From Deltaproteobacteria bacterium (GTDB taxonomy: Bacteria > Desulfobacterota > BSN033 > UBA1163): DNA of 11,656 nt. Under the pieces are notes generated by a model. It saw only the letters and a list, made by a program, of their open reading frames with translations, was not told where the DNA came from and searched no databases. Below are positions 6,532-11,656 of the stretch, piece by piece (the stretch's first letter is position 1; every line of letters starts with the position of its first letter). The stretch is taken from assembly GCA_016875255.1 (NCBI GenBank), contig VGRU01000105.1:1-11656 (forward strand), given 5' to 3'. The translations under genes and the position numbers were made by a program.

Positions 6532-7614
6532 ATGAGTGCCGCTAATATGAGACAGCTAATAATAACAATAAAACACAAATGGATTTTGTGGGCCATCCTG
6601 TCCATTTTTTCTCTATTTCTCACTTATCTCTGGTGGGTTGTCATTCTATTTTGCCGTGATTATAACAGCATCCCTTCACATCACATGATCGGGAACAGAC
6701 TCGCCAATGTTGCCGCATTAAAAGAAGAGGGGGTACCGTTCTCTTTTCTGGTGGTGGGTGATACGAGAGGAAGCGAGGCGGCGGAAACGTTGATCGAAAT
6801 GGCATTAAAGAAAGATCGTTCTTCCTTTATGGTCATTTTAGGGGATTTTGTCAAAAAACCTGATATCTGGAACCATCACTTTTTTTTAACAGAGATGACC
6901 GCTGAGATCAAACCACCTTTCCCAGTATTCCTTGTTTCTGGGAATCATGATATTGATTATAGCGGTTCAAAGATAAAGAGAATTGACCGAAGGGTGACGC
7001 CGGAGATTTATGAATCTCTTTATGGGGCAAGAAATTTTGATTTCATCTTTAACGATTGCCTGTTTATCATCTGCGGAGTTGATTTGAGATCGCCGGCCCT
7101 TTATTTGGACTACCTCCACGATACTCTATCGCAAAAAGGAAAAGGGAAAAAACATATTTTTGTCTTTATTCACTACCCACCGAAAGGTTTGGCTCAACAT
7201 ATCAAAGGGTCTCTCCCTATCCCAAGAGAGGAGGAGTTCTTTGCTTTATTAGAGAATTTTAAGGTGACCGGATGCTTCTTCGGAGATTACCATGGCCATT
7301 GGAGAGGGCAAAGAAAAGGGGTTAACCTGATCGTTTCAGGTGGCGGCGGACATCTAAAACCATCACAACCGGAATGGGGTAAATTCCATCACATCTTGAA
7401 GATTACCGTTGAATCCGATAAGTTCGTTGAGGAGATCATCGCGATTCAGGAACAGTTTGAATTAGAGGACGAATTTGAGGAGTGGGTTTTTACAAACATA
7501 TTTCCTATCCTCGGAACCTCAGTGATTGTCTATTATCTGATCTTTGTTGGTTTTGTAACCATTATTGGATACTGCCTATTCAAACTTACCAAAGCCATCC
7601 GATTCTTAGGTTGA
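6532..7614 (+). CDS. Membrane-anchored calcineurin-like metallophosphoesterase
   Basis: This 360-residue protein has an N-terminal membrane helix (about 17-41), a metallophosphoesterase domain (about 70-275) and a C-terminal membrane helix (about 325-350). The metal-binding motifs run in order: GDTRG (Asp77, with Arg79 where many members have His), GDF (Asp105), GNHD (Asn138-His139), IHYPP (His214) and DYHGHW (His254, His256). It therefore looks catalytically competent apart from the DxR variant of the first motif, which occurs in some members. With one helix at each end, the catalytic domain could lie in the periplasm, facing lipid-linked intermediates made by the surrounding glycosyltransferases. 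A phosphatase or phosphodiesterase acting on a lipid-phosphate product is an inference from the neighbourhood. The ATG at 6532 uses GGAGGG at 6516-6521 from the end of a repeat, and an ATG at 6547 is an alternative. It interrupts the run of three related glycosyltransferases. Confidence 0.85.
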   Translation: MSAANMRQLIITIKHKWILWAILSIFSLFLTYLWWVVILFCRDYNSIPSHHMIGNRLANVAALKEEGVPFSFLVVGDTRGSEAAETLIEMALKKDRSSFMVILGDFVKKPDIWNHHFFLTEMTAEIKPPFPVFLVSGNHDIDYSGSKIKRIDRRVTPEIYESLYGARNFDFIFNDCLFIICGVDLRSPALYLDYLHDTLSQKGKGKKHIFVFIHYPPKGLAQHIKGSLPIPREEEFFALLENFKVTGCFFGDYHGHWRGQRKGVNLIVSGGGGHLKPSQPEWGKFHHILKITVESDKFVEEIIAIQEQFELEDEFEEWVFTNIFPILGTSVIVYYLIFVGFVTIIGYCLFKLTKAIRFLG

Positions 7615-7700
7615 AATCATCCAGTCACTGGTTTAATATAGGTTAGCTACTTACACCAAAAATCTGAGAATTTTCTATAACATCAAAACAATAAAAAGTT

Positions 7701-7771
7701 GTCATGCCGAACTTGGTTCGGCATCTCGTTTTGTTCAAAAGAAAGAGATCCTGAAACAAGTTCAGGATGAC
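7701..7771. repeat. GTCAT...ATGAC palindromic repeat overlapping the next ORF's ATG
   Basis: The ends GTCAT (7701-7705) and ATGAC (7767-7771) are inverted. The first hairpin is ATGCCGAAC with GTTCGGCAT (7704-7724, loop TTG). The second is ATCCTGAA with TTCAGGAT (7748-7768, loop ACAAG). ATCTC (7723-7727) can also pair with GAGAT (7745-7749). This is a very common dispersed repeat in environmental genomes. The terminal GGATGAC supplies the ATG at 7767 of the third glycosyltransferase ORF, so that start is suspect. A small minus-strand ORF over this spot is only the translated repeat. Confidence 0.8.
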
Positions 7772-9575
7772 AGGTCTGGGAAATTTAAAATATCTTTGGT
7801 TAGCTTTTAAGGCTGGGATAAAGGTGAGGGAGAGATTGTCAAGTTTATTGCATCGCCCATCAGGGCAGGTGGGATTTCTTCTCATTTTCTGTTTTATCCT
7901 CTTTTTTGTCAACCTGAGCCAATGGGACCTCTGGAGTCCGGATGAACCTCGTTACGCACAGGTGGCCAGAGAGATGGTCAGCGGAGGAGATTGGATTCTG
8001 ATGCATTTTAACGGGCAGATGTATGCCGATAAACCCCCTCTCTTTTTTTGGCTGATCGCTTTTTCATCTTTTCTCTGGGGTGGGTTTAATTCCTTTGCTG
8101 TTCGATTCCCTTCTGCATTTTTTGGAACCCTTGCCGTCCTGCTTACCTTTCTTATCGGGAAAAAGCTTTATTCTTCACGCATGGGTTTTATCTCCGGGCT
8201 CATTCTTGCCACAAGCCATGAATTTGCTTATCTCTCGACAAGGGCCAATATTGACGCCACGCTCACATTCTTCACCACTCTTTCTCTACTCTGTTTTTTA
8301 GAATGGTATCGAGGTAATCCCCCTCACCCTTGCCCTCTCCCCCAAGGGGAGAGGGAGGATGTGGGGGGTTGCCCTCTCCCCAAAGGGGAGAAGGAGAATG
8401 GAGCGGATTCCCCTTTTCTTCAAGAGAAGCAGGAGGGTAAGAAATCTCTCGTCATTTATGGGTTCTATATTGGGATGGCGTTAGCGACTCTATCAAAAGG
8501 GCCTGTGGGGTTTATTCTTCCCCTTTTAGTCGGGTTTGCCTTTCTCGTCATCCAAAAGGATTGGAATGGCATCAGGAGGATGAAACTTTTGCAGGGTATG
8601 ATTCTGTTCGTCATCATCGTTCTCGCCTGGTATGTTCCAGCTCTGTTAAAAGGAGGGAAAGAATATTTTGATGAAACGATCATGCTCCATACGGTTGACC
8701 GTTTCGCGAAAGGGTCAAGCCATATCCGACCTTTTTACTATTATCTTTACAACTTTCCAGGTGATTTCTTACCCTGGATTCTTTTTCTGCCGGCGGCCAT
8801 TGTCTATGGGTTCTCCGGAAGGAGAGCGGGAATCAAGAGAGAGTTTCTTTTCCTGTTCGTATGGTTTGTGGTGATATTTATCTTCTTCTCTTTTTCCAAG
8901 GGGAAAAGGGGGCTTTATCTTTTACCTCTTTTTCCGGCGGTCTCTTTAATGGTGGGGAAATGGTGGGACGATATTCTATCAGCCTCAATCAATAATATTA
9001 ATGACCGATGGTTTTCGATTCCTCTATGGATATTTTCGGGATTGCTTTTTGGTCTGGGAGTAGGTATTCCCTGGGTGGTTTCAACGAAATTTCCATCCTA
9101 CCTGTCTTACAGTATTCCCATTGCTTTTCTTTTCATCGGTGGGGCCATTACCCTGTTTATTCTTTATCGGCTCAGGTATCGGGCGGCCATATTCTTTCTT
9201 ATTTTTGGGATAATGGGGGGCGGGGTCTTTTATGCACAGAGGGTCATCTTTCCAATCATCAACCCTTATAAATCTGCCCGCTTCATCTCGCAGGAAGTCA
9301 CGTCAAGGGTTCAACCCGGAGAGACACTGGCCGCCTACAACATTCCAGTCATTGCGCCTTATAATTATTATACGGGGATCGTGCCCATCTTGGAGATAGA
9401 GATAGAGAAGAGAGAAGAATTCAACCGCTTTCTGCAATCTGAGAAGAGGGTATTTTGTCTCATGAAATTCAGGGACTTATCTCAAATTCAAGTTATGGAG
9501 GGTAGGCCGAAATATGAGTTGATTGCCCGGCGAAACGTCGGCGGCGATGATATTGTTTTGATTTCGAATAAATAA
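7767..9575 (+). CDS. PMT/ArnT-like GT-C glycosyltransferase, paralogue 3, with in-frame repeat insertion
   Basis: This is the third membrane glycosyltransferase of the PMT/ArnT type, 602 residues from the farthest ATG. Motifs are DLWSPDEPRYAQVAREM with the acidic pair Asp59-Glu60, DKPPLFFWL, a NIDATLTFF segment, LSKGPVGF, FYYYLYNFP...PW and SKGKRGLYLLPLFPA. The membrane core ends in a soluble tail similar to that of paralogue 2. The true start is uncertain. The ATG at 7767 lies inside a dispersed repeat and has no spaced ribosome site. A GTG at 7824, with GGGA at 7815-7818, would place the DLW motif at residue 35, against 33 in paralogue 2, and is a good alternative. Residues of about 184-224 (NPPHPCPLPQGERE onward) are an insertion encoded by repeat DNA. 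It sits in the same loop that is interrupted in paralogue 1. Catalytic motifs outside the insertion are kept, so the enzyme is probably functional. Confidence 0.87.
   Translation: MTGLGNLKYLWLAFKAGIKVRERLSSLLHRPSGQVGFLLIFCFILFFVNLSQWDLWSPDEPRYAQVAREMVSGGDWILMHFNGQMYADKPPLFFWLIAFSSFLWGGFNSFAVRFPSAFFGTLAVLLTFLIGKKLYSSRMGFISGLILATSHEFAYLSTRANIDATLTFFTTLSLLCFLEWYRGNPPHPCPLPQGEREDVGGCPLPKGEKENGADSPFLQEKQEGKKSLVIYGFYIGMALATLSKGPVGFILPLLVGFAFLVIQKDWNGIRRMKLLQGMILFVIIVLAWYVPALLKGGKEYFDETIMLHTVDRFAKGSSHIRPFYYYLYNFPGDFLPWILFLPAAIVYGFSGRRAGIKREFLFLFVWFVVIFIFFSFSKGKRGLYLLPLFPAVSLMVGKWWDDILSASINNINDRWFSIPLWIFSGLLFGLGVGIPWVVSTKFPSYLSYSIPIAFLFIGGAITLFILYRLRYRAAIFFLIFGIMGGGVFYAQRVIFPIINPYKSARFISQEVTSRVQPGETLAAYNIPVIAPYNYYTGIVPILEIEIEKREEFNRFLQSEKRVFCLMKFRDLSQIQVMEGRPKYELIARRNVGGDDIVLISNK
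8319..8400. repeat. Tandem CCCTCTCCCC hairpin repeats inside the coding region
   Basis: The first hairpin is CCCTCTCCCC (8333-8342) with GGGGAGAGGG (8346-8355), a perfect 10-bp stem. Its outer ends CCCCCTCAC and GTGGGGGG are also inverted. A second unit, CTCTCCCC (8374-8381) with GGGGAGA (8385-8391), follows. The GCCCTCTCCCC core recurs at 8332 and 8371, 39 bases (13 codons) apart. A degenerate third unit may follow near 8411-8440. The whole block is translated in frame as Pro/Gly/Glu-rich sequence within the third glycosyltransferase. Confidence 0.75.
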
Positions 9576-9630
9576 CTTTAGAAAAATAACCTAATCCCAA
9601 TTATCTTAAGCAAGGTTAGGATTAAAGAGA

Positions 9631-9769
9631 TTATCGTTTAACGGTGACGATACTCGTATCGAAGCACGAGGCTCGAAGTTTGAATTTCGAGTCTCCAGCA
9701 ACGATATGCGAGCATCGATACGAGCTTCGACAACGATAAACGGTGGTTAGGGTCGTTGCCGTTAGACGA
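9631..9769. repeat. Long imperfect palindromic element in the spacer before the GT2 gene
   Basis: The 213-base gap between paralogue 3 and the GT2 gene is mostly one palindrome. Outer arms are CGTTTAACGGTGACGA (9635-9650) and TCGTTGCCGTTAGACG (9753-9768), 13 of 16 complementary. Nested arms are TTATCGTT (9631-9638) with AACGATAA (9732-9739), CTCGTATCGAAGC (9653-9665) with GCATCGATACGAG (9712-9724, 12 of 13), and CTCGAA (9672-9677) with TTCGAG (9686-9691). It has no coding capacity and looks like a MITE or large REP-type element. It ends 20 bases before the next start codon. The part before it (9576-9630) holds no gene or clear terminator. Confidence 0.65.
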
Positions 9770-9788
9770 AACCCGTATTTTCTGAACA

Positions 9789-10517
9789 ATGATGAATCCT
9801 ACTCAATCCGTTGAAATATCGGTGGTGGTGCCTGTCTTTAATGAGGAGGAGAACCTTCCTGTCTTGATTCCCAAGTTGGTGCAGGTTTTAAATCCACTCG
9901 GTTTATCTTATGAGATGATCTTTGTGGATGATGGGAGTTCGGATGGAAGTCGAAGAATCCTCAGGGAAATGGCCTCTAAATATCCTTCACTCCGAATCAT
10001 CGGACTAAAAAAGAATCGGGGTCTGAGCACGGCGCTTCTTGCAGGGATGAGGGAGGTTCGGGGAGGCACGATCGTCACACTGGATTCCGATCTCCAGAAT
10101 GACCCGGAGGATATTCCCAGGTTGTTAAGTTACTTAGATCGATATGACATGGCCACAGGGTGGCGCCAGAAAAGGGATGACCCCTGGCTGAGGAGGATTT
10201 CCTCGAAAATTGCAAATGCTATTCGCAACCGGTTAAGCGGAGAAGAAATTTATGATAGCGCCTGCACCCTGAGGGCCTTCAAGCGGGAGTGCATCAAGGA
10301 GATCCCCGTATTTAACGGAATGCACCGGTTTCTTTCAACCCTGGTCAAGATGAACGGGTACCGAATCATCGAGGTGCCGGTTTTGCACCATCCCAGAAAA
10401 TTCGGGAAGGCGAAGTATAATATACGAAATCGTGCCGTTCGTGCTTTCATGGACCTCTTAGGCGTAAGATGGATGAAGGCCCGTAGGATTAACTTTGAGA
10501 TAGAAGAAAGGATTTGA
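9789..10517 (+). CDS. GT2-family polyprenyl/dolichyl-phosphate glycosyltransferase (DPM-like)
   Basis: This 242-residue GT-A-fold enzyme is expected to transfer a sugar from a nucleotide-sugar to polyprenyl phosphate on the cytoplasmic face. That would supply the donor used by PMT/ArnT-type enzymes. Motifs are VPVFNEEENL (14-23), the nucleotide-binding FVDDGSSDGS (Asp47-Asp48), the metal-binding LDSDLQNDPE (Asp99, Asp101), GWRQKRDD (124-131) and the HHPRKFGKAKYN region (200-211), typical of DPM1-like enzymes. It lacks the C-terminal membrane helices of ArnC or GtrB, so it resembles the short soluble DPM1 type and would bind the membrane peripherally. ATG codons at 9789 and 9792 are equally possible, and neither has a clear ribosome site. 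The next gene starts two bases after its stop, so they are one operon. The sugar is not predictable. Confidence 0.9.
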   Translation: MMNPTQSVEISVVVPVFNEEENLPVLIPKLVQVLNPLGLSYEMIFVDDGSSDGSRRILREMASKYPSLRIIGLKKNRGLSTALLAGMREVRGGTIVTLDSDLQNDPEDIPRLLSYLDRYDMATGWRQKRDDPWLRRISSKIANAIRNRLSGEEIYDSACTLRAFKRECIKEIPVFNGMHRFLSTLVKMNGYRIIEVPVLHHPRKFGKAKYNIRNRAVRAFMDLLGVRWMKARRINFEIEERI

Positions 10518-10518
10518 T

Positions 10519-10869
10519 ATGGATAGTCTTCCGTTGCTTGGATTTGCTTCTGATTTTATTAGAGATCTCTCAATCAGATATCCCAAGTTTCAGTTGGATT
10601 TCTGGCTCATCTTAGGATTCTTTGGGCAGGCCATGTTTACCATGCGGTTCGTCGTCCAATGGATTGCTTCTGAGAAAAGAAAAGAGAGCGTCATTCCGAT
10701 TGCCTTCTGGTATTTTAGCTTGGGCGGAGGATTGATTGTCCTCTTTTATGCAATTCATCGGATGGATCCGGTTTTCATCCTGGCCTATCTGCCCGGGAAT
10801 TTCATCTATTTCAGGAACCTCTGGTTCATTTACAAAAAGAAAAAAATTTCTCCGCCAGCATCCGCGTGA
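10519..10869 (+). CDS. LAB_N (lipid-A-disaccharide synthase N-terminal-like) small membrane protein
   Basis: This 116-residue protein has three probable membrane helices (about 28-48, 60-80, 84-104). It matches the LAB_N family pattern: GQAMFTMRFVVQWIASEKRKESVIP (read in two parts, 36-48 and 48-60), FWYFSLGGG and the YLPGNFIYFRNLW end. The name comes from an N-terminal region fused to some LpxB proteins. This stand-alone protein lacks the glycosyltransferase part and is not LpxB. As I recall, the family belongs to the MtN3/PQ-loop clan, which includes small sugar transporters. AAAGGA at 10507-10512 is six bases before the ATG. It follows the GT2 gene with a one-base gap. That tight pairing, and the small size, suggest it assists the lipid-linked sugar, perhaps by moving it across the membrane as GtrA or ArnE/F do. 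The family is well supported and the role is an inference. Confidence 0.85.
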   Translation: MDSLPLLGFASDFIRDLSIRYPKFQLDFWLILGFFGQAMFTMRFVVQWIASEKRKESVIPIAFWYFSLGGGLIVLFYAIHRMDPVFILAYLPGNFIYFRNLWFIYKKKKISPPASA

Positions 10870-10903
10870 GAAACCTTCAATTCGAAGAGATAAGGAGTGG
10901 TTC

Positions 10904-11440
10904 ATGAGCAAAAAGATTCGAAGAATTCCATTATTCATCGGAGCGGTTCTATTGATTCTCTTTGCGAAGCCTTACCCGGCCGGAATCATCATTGGACTGA
11001 TTCTCATCTTCCTGGGAGAGTTGATCCGCATCTGGGCGGCAGGACATCTTCAGAAGAACGAGATGCTCACCATGAGCGGGCCTTATTCCTATGTGAAGAA
11101 TCCCCTCTATATCGGCTCCATCCTGATCACAGCAGGTTTCTGCATCCTGGCAGACAATATCTACCTCCTGGCAGCGGCCTTCTTTATGTTCTGCTTCCAT
11201 TATATTCCTTATAAAAAGAGGGTGGAGGGAGACCGCCTCAAGAGAATCTTCGGGAGTCAATATGAGGATTATGATGAGAAGGTTCCGGAGTATCTCCCCC
11301 GATGGACTCCCTATCCTCACGAAAAAGTGTCCTGGCAATTCAAGTGCTTTATTGAAAATAGCGAAGAAGGAATTTTCCTGATGATTCTTGCAGGGATTAT
11401 ATTGATTTTGAACAGACCCTTCTGGGGAAGTATTTTTTAG
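10904..11440 (+). CDS. ICMT/PEMT-like membrane methyltransferase family protein
   Basis: This 178-residue membrane protein is of the isoprenylcysteine carboxyl methyltransferase/phospholipid methyltransferase type. The signature GPYSYVKNPLYIGS (59-72) and the C-terminal RVEGDRLKRIFGSQYEDY plus KVPEYLPRW (106-134) are the usual SAM-binding pair of this superfamily. Hydrophobic helices lie near 8-22, 26-45, 68-102 and 155-170. The extra helix after the signature (155-170) extends the usual bacterial form. I chose ATG 10904 because AAGGAG (10892-10897) lies six bases upstream. An open frame back to 10736 overlaps the LAB_N gene and reads as noise. The 34-base gap to LAB_N fits one operon. Bacteria do not prenylate proteins as eukaryotes do, so the acceptor is open. 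A membrane lipid or a polyprenyl-linked compound is conceivable. Confidence 0.85.
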   Translation: MSKKIRRIPLFIGAVLLILFAKPYPAGIIIGLILIFLGELIRIWAAGHLQKNEMLTMSGPYSYVKNPLYIGSILITAGFCILADNIYLLAAAFFMFCFHYIPYKKRVEGDRLKRIFGSQYEDYDEKVPEYLPRWTPYPHEKVSWQFKCFIENSEEGIFLMILAGIILILNRPFWGSIF

Positions 11441-11471
11441 ATTGCGGATTTCGGAATGCCGATTGCGGAAT
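11440..11471. repeat. Short GATTGCGGA repeat fragment
   Basis: GATTGCGGA occurs at 11440-11448 and 11461-11469, 21 bases apart, with the related TTTCGGAAT between them. This resembles the GATTGCGGATT/GGAAT repeat seen in many environmental genomes. It begins on the last base of the methyltransferase stop codon and fills most of the spacer to the next gene. With only two units it could be a degenerate remnant. Confidence 0.45.
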
Positions 11472-11481
11472 AGCAGAGAGC

Positions 11482-11656
11482 ATGAAAAGGACCACAGACC
11501 GTAAAGATATCGAAAAGCATTCAACCCTCCTCGTCAAAGGACGGTTTGGGAAACCTGACTTGAACCGGGTTGAGATTGATGGCCAGACCTTTATGGTTAA
11601 AGATGTCCGGAGAAGAAATTTCTTCTTACGGTGGACATTAGGACTCTGGTTGAAAA
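11482..11656 (+). CDS. N-terminal fragment of a probable lipopolysaccharide-kinase-like protein (runs off window)
   Basis: An ATG at 11482 opens a frame that stays open to the window edge (58 codons). The visible part has VKGRFGKPDLNRVEIDG, then TFMVKDVRRRNFFLRWTLG and LWLK. A short beta-strand pair with a lysine in a V-K-D context, followed by an R/W-rich (L)RWTLGLWL segment, resembles the start of WaaP/Kdo-kinase-like proteins found near LPS genes. The catalytic loop would lie outside the window, so the call rests on a small region. A weak purine-rich AGAGAG precedes the start. The location fits an envelope-glycolipid cluster. That it is coding is likely, while the family is a guess of moderate strength. 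Confidence 0.5.
   Translation, partial: MKRTTDRKDIEKHSTLLVKGRFGKPDLNRVEIDGQTFMVKDVRRRNFFLRWTLGLWLK

Noticed and set aside
7621..7640. CCAGTCACTGG followed by TTTAATATA as a terminator
   Set aside because: With a workable loop the stem is only four base pairs, and there is no real T-run.
7643..7912. 89-residue minus-strand open frame
   Set aside because: Its distinctive peptide is the translated GTCAT...ATGAC repeat, a common source of false proteins.
8319..8400. CRISPR-like array
   Set aside because: There are only two clear units with self-complementary cores, no uniform spacers and no cas genes, and the block lies inside a coding frame.
9588..9624. TAATCC ... GGATTA inverted repeat after paralogue 3 as a terminator
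   Set aside because: The stem is six base pairs with a long AT-rich loop and no T-run, so it is not distinguishable from chance.
10949..11524. 191-residue minus-strand open frame
   Set aside because: It lies opposite the methyltransferase and the GATTGCGGA repeat, has no family features and overlaps a well-supported gene.

Overview
The window comes from a Gram-negative bacterium. The evidence is a family of inner-membrane sugar transferases acting on envelope glycans, a lipid-A-synthase N-terminal-like membrane protein, and a probable LPS-kinase-like gene at the right edge. By eye the GC content is moderate, and the spacers carry several classes of palindromic repeats. I know such repeats from deltaproteobacterial (Desulfobacterota), Nitrospirota and related environmental genomes, so I suggest that neighbourhood without being able to fix a genus. 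All convincing genes lie on the + strand, and no tRNA, rRNA or CRISPR array was seen.

Layout. (1) 89-877 encodes a TauE/SafE-type permease. (2) 966-3048 is a two-component pair: an OmpR/PhoB-type response regulator overlapping a HAMP-type sensor kinase. (3) 3059-3112, between the kinase and the next gene, holds 7-bp direct repeats at 11-bp pitch followed by a TATAAT. This looks like an activator-type promoter for an OmpR-family regulator. (4) 3144-9575 holds three diverged paralogues of a PMT/ArnT-like (GT-C fold) glycosyltransferase, with a membrane-anchored calcineurin-like phosphoesterase between the second and third. (5) 9789-11656 holds a DPM-type GT2 polyprenyl-phosphate glycosyltransferase, a three-helix LAB_N protein, an ICMT/PEMT-like membrane methyltransferase and the start of a probable lipopolysaccharide-kinase-like protein.

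How the genes may fit together (inference). The GT2 enzyme would make a polyprenyl-phosphate-linked sugar on the cytoplasmic face. A small membrane protein, possibly the LAB_N protein, could help move it across. The ArnT-like enzymes would then transfer the sugar to lipid A, LPS core or another acceptor on the periplasmic side. The two-component system just upstream may switch this on, in the manner of PmrAB and arnT.

Most unusual features. Two of the three ArnT-like paralogues carry repetitive DNA inserted in frame at the same inter-helix loop. In the first paralogue the insertion is nested: a 192-bp element with perfect 17-bp terminal inverted repeats and an apparent 3-bp target duplication sits in the loop of an older hairpin repeat. 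The same paralogue has Lys-His where its sisters have the Asp-Glu pair expected at the active site. Four further repeat types occupy the spacers, and two of them run up to or into a start-codon region.
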